NCBI RefSeq assembly: GCF_028736115.1
Contig: NZ_CP117877.1
Span: forward strand, 4,154,001 to 4,218,000
Source: Mucilaginibacter sp. KACC 22063
GTDB taxonomy: Bacteria; Bacteroidota; Bacteroidia; Sphingobacteriales; Sphingobacteriaceae
DNA: 64,000 nt
Direction: 5' to 3'
The translations under genes and the position numbers were made by a program. Numbering within the stretch: position 1 is the stretch's first letter; every line of letters begins with the position of its first letter. The notes under the pieces are model-generated. The model was not told the origin of the DNA and searched no databases. It saw only the letters and a program-made list of their open reading frames with translations. This document shows, in pieces, positions 27,555-35,052 of the stretch.

Positions 27555-28718
27555 TTAAACTGCTTTTATTTTTGGTGCTGATGGATTGAGCCAATCATCT
27601 AAGCTGTCCCATAAGAGCTGCCAAAGAGATCTTCTGCCTATAATAAATCTGGCTTGAAAGGATAAGCCCTTTTGTAATTTCCCAGTAAATCCATTTTTTA
27701 AAGAAATACCATTTTTATTAAATTGACACCGGACTTTAAAAAATGTACTGTTATTTAATGTAGAAAAATCATTGTCTATGGCAATAACTTTACCATCCAA
27801 TAATCCAAAGTATTTATAATCAAAAGCATCAATTTGAAATTCAACTTTTTGATTTAATCTTATCAAACCAATATCTTTCGTATTGATATAACATTCGGCT
27901 ATGATTGTACCATTAGGCGAAATTGTGCATAGTGTTTCATTAGGCTGCACTAATCCACCCGGATAACGGTTATTTATTCCTTGTAATGTACCAGATACTG
28001 GAATTCTTATTTGATAATATGAAGCATTGATATCAACTTGATTCCGGTCTTCTTTAAGTTGAGATAATTCCAACTTAAATTTAGATAGGTCTTGCTGCCA
28101 TTGCTCTTTTTGCTCTATCGTAAAGGCTTCTTTGGTAGCCATTAATTTATCATAAACTACTTGTGAATCAAAGTATTCCTTTTTTGTTATAACCTTTTCA
28201 TTAAAAAGGGTAGTATTGTTACCATACTCACTAGCTGCTTTCTTGAGGGATATATCTTGTTCTGCTTTTTGACGCAAAAACTTCCTAAGCTGTTCTTTAT
28301 AAAGAGGTGATGAAATGTTTTTTATAAGAGATTCTTCGAGTGGCTTGGAAGTTAAAAGCAAAAGATCCTTAATGTAGGTTTTATGCAAATTAATTTCATA
28401 GTTGTTATAAATTTTCTTGCTTTTTGTACCCTGATCTTTAATTGTTAAAAGGGTATCACCTTTTTTTACTTGTTGACCTTCAGAAAATTTTATCACATCT
28501 ATAATACCACCAACTACAGATTTAATCTCGGTTCTTTCGTTTAAGGGTCTTGTAATACCTTGAGCCGTAATCGATATGGTGGTATAAATAAAAGGAAGAG
28601 ATATTAAAGAAATTGTCGTTATTAATAATGCTAGCCAATATATCAGAAAGTATGTTTTTCGGAATTTAGGCAAATATGATATTGCTGTATTATCTAATGC
28701 AGAAACAGGATGGATCAT
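27555..28718 (-). CDS. HlyD-family periplasmic adaptor for peptide export
   Basis: 387 residues. A cytoplasmic N-terminus and one membrane helix (about 26-50) precede a lipoyl/barrel-sandwich half (GGIIDVIKFSEGQQVKKGDT), a long coiled-coil region (about 125-245) and the second lipoyl half with beta-barrel (IRIPVSGTLQGINNRYPGG). This is the membrane-fusion partner of C39 ABC exporters in Gram-negative bacteria. It lies 27 bases upstream of the exporter gene in the same operon. The outer-membrane TolC-like channel is not encoded here. Confidence 0.92.
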   Translation of the reverse strand: MIHPVSALDNTAISYLPKFRKTYFLIYWLALLITTISLISLPFIYTTISITAQGITRPLNERTEIKSVVGGIIDVIKFSEGQQVKKGDTLLTIKDQGTKSKKIYNNYEINLHKTYIKDLLLLTSKPLEESLIKNISSPLYKEQLRKFLRQKAEQDISLKKAASEYGNNTTLFNEKVITKKEYFDSQVVYDKLMATKEAFTIEQKEQWQQDLSKFKLELSQLKEDRNQVDINASYYQIRIPVSGTLQGINNRYPGGLVQPNETLCTISPNGTIIAECYINTKDIGLIRLNQKVEFQIDAFDYKYFGLLDGKVIAIDNDFSTLNNSTFFKVRCQFNKNGISLKNGFTGKLQKGLSFQARFIIGRRSLWQLLWDSLDDWLNPSAPKIKAV

Positions 28719-28753
28719 ATTTTTTATAAATTGAAGATTAAAAGATATTTAGG

Positions 28754-29473
28754 CTATAATTTCACTAGAATGAAGTTTACTAGGCAGTGAACCATAATAG
28801 CCCAGATCAAACCATCTTTTATGCGTATGAAACCCAATATGCATCCTAAAAGTAATTGCGGTATCACAAAAAATGGGTAAGCCCAGGCAATTTTCCAATT
28901 AAAGGTTCCAAAGTTTGTGATATGTAATAACCCAAATAAAGCACAGGAGATCCAATAAATTGATTTGAAAGCTAAATTAGTGATCTCCACCGTAGGTATA
29001 CGCCTACTCAGAAATAAAATAATAATTCCTGAAAGAGTTGCTATGCCTAAAAGTTTAATAATTTCATCAACTTGAAGTTGATAAATATGATGTCCGTTTA
29101 GTTTAACGGCGATTAAAAGAGAAATTAATGTTAAGCTTATTACAATGTCTCTTTTTTTAAATGAAAGCCACAATCTAAATACAACTTCTTCTATAATCGG
29201 GGCAAGTAGTGCAGCTACCCAAATAAAGTCAGATTTATTGATAGATTTTTTAACAAAATTATCTCTAACCTGAGCCATATCTATTTTAAATAGAAAATCA
29301 ATTAATTTCAATACACTAAATATGGGGATACATGCTATCAATGATAGCATCAAATACAATACAACAGATTTTATTACATCATAGCATTTTTCCTTAACAG
29401 AAAAAGTTTGTCCGATGTAAGTCCTGTCAGGATTAGTTGTAAAAGAAGCTATTTGTTTTAAGTACGTGCTCAT
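28754..29473 (-). CDS. CPBP-family intramembrane protein, probable bacteriocin immunity protein
   Basis: 239 residues with six to seven hydrophobic helices. The CPBP (Abi) motifs are intact: E95-E-V-V-F-R100 (EExxxR), H184 in LFGLLH, and H229-C-L-V-N233 (HxxxN). The family includes type II CAAX proteases and the immunity proteins of class IIb bacteriocins such as the plantaricin systems (established knowledge). Location between the peptide genes and their export genes supports self-immunity; maturation protease is the alternative. Confidence 0.88.
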   Translation of the reverse strand: MSTYLKQIASFTTNPDRTYIGQTFSVKEKCYDVIKSVVLYLMLSLIACIPIFSVLKLIDFLFKIDMAQVRDNFVKKSINKSDFIWVAALLAPIIEEVVFRLWLSFKKRDIVISLTLISLLIAVKLNGHHIYQLQVDEIIKLLGIATLSGIIILFLSRRIPTVEITNLAFKSIYWISCALFGLLHITNFGTFNWKIAWAYPFFVIPQLLLGCILGFIRIKDGLIWAIMVHCLVNFILVKL

Positions 29474-29481
29474 TTTAAAAA

Positions 29482-29515
29482 GGCTTATTTGAGTACCTTA
29501 AAACCCAAATAAGCC
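29482..29515 (-). terminator. Hairpin between peptide genes and export genes (terminator/attenuator)
   Basis: Perfect 10-bp stem GGCTTATTTG (29482-29491) with CAAATAAGCC (29506-29515). On the minus strand it is followed by TTTTTAAAA and lies between the second peptide stop and the CPBP start. It would give high peptide mRNA with partial read-through. Confidence 0.65.
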
Positions 29516-29553
29516 GTTAACATAATATAAGACCTTTTTAACTATAGAGAATT

Positions 29554-29730
29554 TTATAAAAGATCCCAAATAAATTTTAAAGCTCCCACGCCATCGACTA
29601 CTTTCCTTACTAATTGTCCAGCCGCCTGACCAGCAGAGTAACCAGAATTGTAATCACCACCTTCAATACTTACATATTCACTTGCAGTAAGTGATGTAAG
29701 ATTCATTTCTTCCAAGTTTAATGTGTTCAT
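29554..29730 (-). CDS. Double-glycine leader peptide, class IIb bacteriocin-like (peptide A)
   Basis: 58 codons; starts 10 bases after the stop of the other peptide gene. The leader ends LTASEYVSIEGG (G24-G25), which fits the GG-leader consensus L-S/T-x-x-E-L/Y-x-x-I-x-G-G at every position. The predicted core is 33 residues: DYNSGYSAGQAAGQL then a helix rich in V, L and W (FIWDLL). It has the tandem motif G30-x-x-x-G34-x-x-x-G38 that mediates helix pairing in two-peptide bacteriocins. There is no Cys, so disulfide-stabilised microcins and lanthipeptides are excluded. Its partner is the gene at 29741. Confidence 0.82.
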   Translation of the reverse strand: MNTLNLEEMNLTSLTASEYVSIEGGDYNSGYSAGQAAGQLVRKVVDGVGALKFIWDLL

Positions 29731-29740
29731 GATTTAAATT

Positions 29741-29935
29741 TTATGATAAAAGTCCTTTAAAAAAACCGACAACAAATCCTGCTGTAGTTGATATCCCATT
29801 TACCATTTGGTTCCAGGCCTTGTCGTGAGTGCCATCGGTCATCAAACCATTGGTATCGCCTCCATTAATTGCGACAAGATCGTATTGAGACAGATTTTCC
29901 AGTCCCAATTGATTTAAGTTCAGGCTATTTTTCAT
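29741..29935 (-). CDS. Double-glycine leader peptide, class IIb bacteriocin-like (peptide B)
   Basis: 64 codons and first gene of the locus. The leader ends LSQYDLVAINGG (G25-G26), again matching the consensus (Asp for Glu at -8). The predicted core is 38 residues, DTNGLMTDGTHDKAWNQMVN followed by a hydrophobic amphipathic end containing G53-F-V-V-G57-F-F-K-G61, a tandem GxxxGxxxG. No Cys. Two adjacent small precursors with complementary GxxxG motifs are the hallmark of class IIb bacteriocins. Signalling peptide is an alternative reading. Confidence 0.85.
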   Translation of the reverse strand: MKNSLNLNQLGLENLSQYDLVAINGGDTNGLMTDGTHDKAWNQMVNGISTTAGFVVGFFKGLLS

Positions 29936-29998
29936 GCTAATTATTTTTTTCTTACTTATTTTGCAAATGCATGGGTTTCAGATTATCCCACATCCATA

Positions 29999-30010
29999 TT
30001 TGGCCAAATT
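29999..30010. promoter_or_regulatory. Palindrome in the divergent bacteriocin/XRE region
   Basis: Perfect 12-bp palindrome ATTTGGCCAAAT, 64 bases ahead of peptide B and 129 bases ahead of the XRE gene. A possible operator for the adjacent XRE regulator; no direct proof. Confidence 0.35.
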
Positions 30011-30138
30011 GAATATCCCAAATTCAAAAAGATTTTAGTTTTTCACAAACCAAAAAACTGATATTATTAATCATTTTTCGTTTAATGCAACTTTTAATTA
30101 TTTGATTCGTTAAAGAATAAAATAATACCCCTTATCAA

Positions 30139-30549
30139 ATGCATAGCCATCAAAAATTAAAAAATCTGCGTACTAAAAACGGACTGTCTCAACAGTTAGT
30201 TGCAGATAAACTCAACATTAGTCAAAATGCGTATAGCCTCTTGGAAAATGGAAAAACCAAATTAGACGAAGATCGTATTTACCAATTGTCTAAATTATTT
30301 AAAGTTAAGCCTGAATATTTTTTAGAGAGCAACAATAATATTGTTCAAGGAACCCAACATCAGACCTCTCATAACGAAACCTTATTGATTGATCTATCTA
30401 CGTCTAACGACTTGATAAAAATACTAACCAATATAATTTTAGAAAAGGATGCTTTGATTAATCAACTTGAATTTCAGATAACTAAGTTGAAAGCTTCATA
30501 TTGTGAACTTCCCACAGATAAAGTGAGAGAAAATCTAAAATTTTTATAG
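30139..30549 (+). CDS. XRE-family transcriptional regulator
   Basis: 136 residues. An HTH_3 domain occupies about 6-60: LKNLRTKNGLSQQLVADKLN ISQNAYSLLE... with the turn at KLNISQ and recognition helix around NAYSLLENGK, then LDEDRIYQLSKLFKVKPEYF. The C-terminal 50 residues are a short coiled coil that may dimerise. It is divergent from the bacteriocin operon with about 200 bases between them, so control of that operon is likely but inferred. Confidence 0.85.
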   Translation: MHSHQKLKNLRTKNGLSQQLVADKLNISQNAYSLLENGKTKLDEDRIYQLSKLFKVKPEYFLESNNNIVQGTQHQTSHNETLLIDLSTSNDLIKILTNIILEKDALINQLEFQITKLKASYCELPTDKVRENLKFL

Positions 30550-30578
30550 CTAAAATTAGCTTTAATATATTAAACAAA

Positions 30579-30606
30579 AAAAGCCTCACATTTCTGTGAG
30601 GCTTTT
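30579..30606. terminator. Terminator bordering the left att site
   Basis: Perfect 12-bp stem AAAAGCCTCACA (30579-30590), TTTC loop, TGTGAGGCTTTT (30595-30606). It ends the XRE transcript and, reading the other way, would have ended the original tRNA-Asn transcript. Confidence 0.8.
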
Positions 30607-30607
30607 C

Positions 30608-30650
30608 GCTCCTGAAGCTGGACTCGAACCAGCGACCCTCTGATTAACAG
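30608..30650. repeat. Left attachment site: displaced tRNA-Asn 3' half
   Basis: 43 bases identical to 53735-53777. On the minus strand it reads from the tRNA-Asn anticodon loop (CTGTTAA) through the T-arm and acceptor 3' strand. The 5' half of the tRNA is absent, so this is an att remnant and not a gene. Confidence 0.92.
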
Positions 30651-31242
30651 ATTGAAGCCTTTCTTGCCTTTACAGCTTCCCTCAAATGATTTTAAGCCTT
30701 CTATTGCAATGTGTGCCAACTATGTGCAAACACTAACCTTGTTAAAAATTAATGAACTGTAATGCTAAGTTAAGATGCTTTAGCTTGTAAAGCAATACAC
30801 GTATTCGGTGGACTTCTCATATTTTAGTGATTAAGTTAAACCATAAATTAATTATGGAGCAACACTTAGGTTTGAGGCAATCAAGCAAGAAAGGAAACGG
30901 AATAAATGAAGGGTAGTGCTAGAGAAAGTGTTTATGCCGTAGTCTTTCATGTGCTTCAGCAGCCGAAACCCTAACTTTGCTTCAATGATTAATGTTATTT
31001 ATTATCAGCTCCATCTCAGCTTATGATCTAACGAGTGAGAATTGACAATAAAACCTTTTATTCACGCCGCTCTGAATTGCTGAGCTATGCTTTAGATCTA
31101 ATTATATAGAAGTGTTTGCTAAATAATTTTTAAGTGACAATATATAAACTTTATATATCATTGAAAGCTATTTAACTATCGACTCTTTATGTAAAACACC
31201 TTATGTAGCTACTGATTTAATGTGTCGAAAAGATGTTTAAAT
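30651..31242. other. Non-coding left end of the island
   Basis: 592 bases without a supportable gene. The first 80 bases hold the arm-type repeat (30713-30732). The rest is AT-rich with no recognised RNA or complete frame; it may be decayed sequence. Confidence 0.5.
30713..30732 (+). repeat. Arm-type integrase site, left
   Basis: A 20-base element with two GTGCnAAC-type units 11 bases apart (the second is GTGCAAACA, 30724-30732). It matches 53636-53655 at 18 of 20 positions and lies 62 bases inside the left core. Confidence 0.55.
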
Positions 31243-31811
31243 TTAAAGGCCTTGCGATTCAAAAAAATCGTTTAAATCAGATTCTTTTTTTGTCATTGTT
31301 CTTTTTTTTAAAGTATTTGATTCCGTATCACTTTGATTTTTATAAAACCTTACTATGACTCGATCTTCAAATTCTTCAATAATCCTGATTTGATTATAAT
31401 CTAGATAATTTGCATATTTTCCAGTTGGTGTCTTAGCAGCAGCTTCTTCAGATCTGAGCCCTTGATCTAGATTTTTAAAGTACTCATTTAAATTTATTGA
31501 GCGGCCGTTCTCATAATCCCAATATTCCATTTTTCTTTCCCACTTACCTTCAATGAATTTATATCGAAATCTTTACTGAAGGCATTATAAGCCATAACGA
31601 AAGCCTGTTTCCCAATCCCATTTCCTTGAAAATCAGGATGAATATGAAATGCAAATCCTATCCCTTGATTCGGAACTTTAAAAACGACACCAATTATATA
31701 CTCCTTGTCGCCGTAGTTAAATTTGTAATGCTTACTTCCTGGTTCTTTGGGGAGCCCGTCTATAATATTAGACTCAGACTCGTAAATTTTTATTTCTTGC
31801 TTATTTATCAT
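31243..31811 (-). pseudogene. Frameshifted GNAT-like toxin-domain gene
   Basis: Two overlapping frames, 31811-31494 (105 codons) and 31530-31243 (95 codons), read as one domain if one A is added in an AAA run near 31555-31560. The first supplies the GNAT-fold core FHIHPDFQGNGIGKQAFVMA; the corrected join gives IEGKWERKMEYWDYENGRS and then GLRSEEAAAKTPTGKYAN. The order 'IEGxW ... SEEAAxxTxTGK' is a pattern I know from C-terminal domains of polymorphic toxins. No immunity partner or toxin N-terminus is attached, so it looks like a stranded fragment. Biological decay or an assembly indel are both possible. Confidence 0.6.
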
Positions 31812-31984
31812 GCCCTTTCAGAAGTTACATTCACTACTAGCGAACGCATAGTTCTTTTATAACATCAAATATACTCAGTTCAACCATAGTTAATAATTAC
31901 TTGATTAATCTGAATGTAATTCATCTACTACTTTAATTTTAAAGATTTAATCATGCATACAAAAAGATTGAATTCTTAAATCTA

Positions 31985-32015
31985 ATTGCTCTATACGCTA
32001 ATGCTCTTATCTTTG
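31985..32015 (+). promoter_or_regulatory. Promoter of dndA
   Basis: ATTG (31985-31988, one mismatch to TTTG), 19-base spacer, TATCTTTG (32008-32015, exact TAnnTTTG). The -7 box ends only four bases before the ATG, so the transcript may have almost no leader. Confidence 0.5.
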
Positions 32016-32019
32016 ATAA

Positions 32020-33192
32020 ATGAAACCAGTAGTTTATTTAGACAATAACGCTACTACTCCTGTTGATCCTAGAGTATTAGAGGCAATGATGCCTTATTTA
32101 ACCAATAATTTTGCAAATGCTAATAGCACTCACCAATTTGGAGTGGATGCTTATGAAGCTGTTAAAACTGCTAGGAAGCAAGTTGCTGACTTGATCGGTG
32201 CAGAGACTAATGAAATAGTTTTTACAAGTGGTTCTACAGAAGCGATAAACTTAGCTATCAAAGGTATTGCGGAAAATTATTCAGATAGAGGCAAACACAT
32301 TGTTACAGTTACTACAGAACATTATGCTGTATTAGACACTTGTCGATACCTAGAAACAAAGGGTTTCGAAGTTACTTACTTACCGGTACAACCGGATGGC
32401 TTAATTAACCTAGACGCCTTGAAAGCAGCATTACGGCCAGATACGATTTTGGTATCAGTGATGTATGTAAATAATGAAACTGGTGTTATTCAACCTATAA
32501 AAGAAATAGCTCGGTTGACTCACGATGCAGGAGCACTGTTTATGACCGATGCTACACAAGCAGTTGGCAAAATGCCCGTTAATGTAAACTTAGATGGCAT
32601 TGATCTGCTTTGCTTAAGTGGGCATAAGTTTTATGCCCCAAAAGGTATAGGTGCTCTATTCGTAAGGCAAAGGCGCCCTAATAGAGTTAAGCTACCTGCT
32701 TTAATACATGGGGGTGGACATGAACGAGGTTTAAGAAGCGGCACGTTAAACGTACCTGGAATTGTAGCCTTTGGCAAGGCTTGTGAAATTGCAATTAAAG
32801 AAATGAAATTTAATGCAGGCAAGATTCAAAAATTAAGAGATTGTTTAGAGGCTGAACTTCTTAAAATAGATAATACTTTCGTGAATGGAAATTGCAACAA
32901 AAGACTTTATAATGTAAGTAACATATGTTTTAAGGGGATAGACAGTGAAGCTCTTATCATGGGCTTAAGTGATCCTGAAAGCGACTTACCACTTATGGCT
33001 GTAAGTAATGGTAGTGCATGTACGTCAACATCAATTGAGCCAAGCCATGTGTTAACCAGTATGGGACTAACGCAAGCGGAGTCATTTAATTCCATCAGAT
33101 TTAGCTTGGGAAAAGATAACACTAAAGATGAATTAGATATTACCATTAAATCTATAAAAGAAATTATTTTGAAACTCGTAGCTATGATGTGA
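32020..33192 (+). CDS. dndA: Cysteine desulfurase of the Dnd system
   Basis: 390 residues, PLP-dependent class V aminotransferase fold. It takes sulfur from cysteine as a persulfide and passes it to DndC for DNA phosphorothioation. Visible features: N-terminal YLDNNATTPVDPRV, PLP-stacking H101 (TTEHYAVLD), PLP-lysine K203 (LSGHKFYAPKG) and catalytic C334 (NGSACTSTSIEPSH). The sequence is IscS/NifS-like, and the Dnd assignment rests on the five dnd genes convergent to it. Its stop codon overlaps the dndB 3' end by 11 bases, an antisense arrangement that may link their expression. Confidence 0.92.
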   Translation: MKPVVYLDNNATTPVDPRVLEAMMPYLTNNFANANSTHQFGVDAYEAVKTARKQVADLIGAETNEIVFTSGSTEAINLAIKGIAENYSDRGKHIVTVTTEHYAVLDTCRYLETKGFEVTYLPVQPDGLINLDALKAALRPDTILVSVMYVNNETGVIQPIKEIARLTHDAGALFMTDATQAVGKMPVNVNLDGIDLLCLSGHKFYAPKGIGALFVRQRRPNRVKLPALIHGGGHERGLRSGTLNVPGIVAFGKACEIAIKEMKFNAGKIQKLRDCLEAELLKIDNTFVNGNCNKRLYNVSNICFKGIDSEALIMGLSDPESDLPLMAVSNGSACTSTSIEPSHVLTSMGLTQAESFNSIRFSLGKDNTKDELDITIKSIKEIILKLVAMM

Positions 33193-34435
33193 TAACTACG
33201 CTTTTGATTTCTTCGTTATAAGTTAGGTTGTGTTCTTTATAAATTTTCTTCATTTCATGTGTGACATAGCTTTTTTCGGACTCTTTTCCTAAAAGCATGC
33301 GCAAAATGGAACGTTTTAATTTCTTGTTCTTATGATCCATTTTTTCGCCTGTCCAAAAAACATATTTCCAATTGAAACTACTTAAGTCGTAATTAATTCT
33401 AGCAATATTGTTTTTAAAGATATCATTGTCGTTAGCGGAGCTAAATTCTTTATAAGCAGAGGCAATTAGTAGTTGCCCTTCTGGTCTTAGCAATAAACTT
33501 CCTCCTGTTTGTTTGTTTCTCAAAAAAGTAGCTGACACTTCTTGCCCTTCCACAAATTTTACGACCTCTGGAAACTTTGAAAAGAAAAGATCCCAAAAAT
33601 TTGTGATTAGCTTGTAATACTTATTTAAACTTGCGTTAGTTGGGCGGATGATTACCTTGCTTTTGTAAAGCTCGTTGTAATTTATTAAGACCTTGCTAAT
33701 TTCATATAAACAAACTAATGTGGTAAAATGCTTGGTATCTGTGGAACCTAAACTAAAAATTTTACTAGGGGAAACTGCTTTATCCAATAAAAATTTGGGG
33801 TAAGACTGCACTAATCTCCGTGTTAAAATAGCGGCCGCATCATCCTCTTCTAAAATAACTTTCTCAGCTGGTTTTATGGTAACCGCATATCTGTTTAGAA
33901 CAGTGAATAACCTTCTAGTTCTTTCAATAAGTTCTTCTTTATGCACAATGAATACTATAGATATTTCATCATCACCAATTTTACTTTGTTCCTCAAACGC
34001 CTTCCTAATACCCAATAATCTATGTTGACCATCTAGAACAAATATCTCTTCACTACCTGACAAAGTTAATACACCTAATTTGTTCTCAATAAAATCGACA
34101 TCTTCTTCATCAACAATGTCATTATCAACTCGAAATTGTCTTTCCAAATCGAAATCTGCCCATTGCGGATCGCCTTTATGTATAGCAACGATAATAGAGC
34201 TAAAAAAACGCTCTTTACTATTTATTAGGTATTCTTTAATTTTTCCAATCCGACTGGCATCAATCTCTCGCTGGAGTATTTGATTTATATTGTTTGTATA
34301 TAATACTTCCGATTCTGGCACGGTTATAATCCGTTTATTTTCAACAATATCTTTTACTTTCATAATAGTTGAAAAATAATTCCATGCTCCAAAATTACCT
34401 CGAAGGCATGGTAAATGTATTTGTCTAGTTGCCAT
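33182..34435 (-). CDS. dndB: DGQHR-domain protein DndB
   Basis: 417 residues with the signature D135-G-Q-H-R139 in IFVLDGQHRLLGIRKAFEEQ. DndB proteins have a ParB-like fold, bind DNA and are described as negative regulators or dispensable modulators of phosphorothioation. The first about 20 residues (MATRQIHLPCLRGNFGAWNY) agree with the family. It starts one base after the stop of the GIY-YIG gene and is the last gene of the dndC-D-E-GIY-B operon; in many clusters dndB comes first, so the order here is changed. Confidence 0.9.
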   Translation of the reverse strand: MATRQIHLPCLRGNFGAWNYFSTIMKVKDIVENKRIITVPESEVLYTNNINQILQREIDASRIGKIKEYLINSKERFFSSIIVAIHKGDPQWADFDLERQFRVDNDIVDEEDVDFIENKLGVLTLSGSEEIFVLDGQHRLLGIRKAFEEQSKIGDDEISIVFIVHKEELIERTRRLFTVLNRYAVTIKPAEKVILEEDDAAAILTRRLVQSYPKFLLDKAVSPSKIFSLGSTDTKHFTTLVCLYEISKVLINYNELYKSKVIIRPTNASLNKYYKLITNFWDLFFSKFPEVVKFVEGQEVSATFLRNKQTGGSLLLRPEGQLLIASAYKEFSSANDNDIFKNNIARINYDLSSFNWKYVFWTGEKMDHKNKKLKRSILRMLLGKESEKSYVTHEMKKIYKEHNLTYNEEIKSVVITS

Positions 34436-34436
34436 A

Positions 34437-34958
34437 CTAATTGTAAATGCTACGTGAATTCAAAGCCCTTTTTGCACGAAACTGATTATTCAGCGGTGGG
34501 ACGATATTATCGAATAAGTTTGCTTCGATTGCAGCTATTCTCGTGTCAGAAAGATTTAATTCGAAAAAATAAACCCACGTCTTACCTGGCCAAAGGTTTG
34601 TTAATAATTGTAGGTTCCTTCTCTTTTTTTTATTTCCGATACTGCTAACATAATCGTAAAAACGTTTAAAAAATGTGTTACCACTAATAACACGACCAAC
34701 GTACATAAAGTAGTTACAAGAAGGTATAAAAGGGAATTCCGGCTCCACAAAGAACATATATATACCCCTACTATTTCTCAAAGCCCCAAGTCGCGTTCGA
34801 ATTGTACTATCAAAAGCAAGCTTAACTGGTGCGTTTAGGATAGCATTTAATGCGGGGTCAATATTAGCCCATAGTTCATGGTGCAATACAAATGTTTGAA
34901 TATTATAAATCTTTTCGGGGTTAAGCTCCGACAATTCCTTCCTGGTTAAGACAGGCAT
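34437..34958 (-). CDS. GIY-YIG nuclease-like protein in the dnd operon
   Basis: 173 residues. Residues 60-160 carry the GIY-YIG elements in order: G65-I-Y67, Y86-V-G88, an Arg at 99 in the helix FFKRFYDYV, the metal Glu E145 (AAIEANLFD) and Asn residues at 157-158. All catalytic positions appear filled, so it could be an active metal-dependent nuclease. It sits between dndE and dndB in an operon of modification genes, a place where I do not expect a nuclease. A phosphorothioate-sensing restriction or repair role is the attractive inference. No standard dnd gene name applies. Confidence 0.78.
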   Translation of the reverse strand: MPVLTRKELSELNPEKIYNIQTFVLHHELWANIDPALNAILNAPVKLAFDSTIRTRLGALRNSRGIYMFFVEPEFPFIPSCNYFMYVGRVISGNTFFKRFYDYVSSIGNKKKRRNLQLLTNLWPGKTWVYFFELNLSDTRIAAIEANLFDNIVPPLNNQFRAKRALNSRSIYN

Positions 34959-35052
34959 AATAAAATTGCAATAGGTTTATTTCTGCTAATATATAATAAA
35001 AAGTGATATGCAATTAATAAATCTAAAAAATACTGGAATCTTTATACCAGCT

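Noticed and set aside
29554..29935. Lanthipeptide or disulfide microcin precursors
   Set aside because: Neither core contains Cys and no LanB/C/M-type enzyme is encoded; the GG leaders and GxxxG motifs fit unmodified class IIb peptides better.
30608..30650. A second tRNA-Asn gene
   Set aside because: Only the part from the anticodon loop to the 3' end is present; the 5' half is missing, so it is an att remnant.
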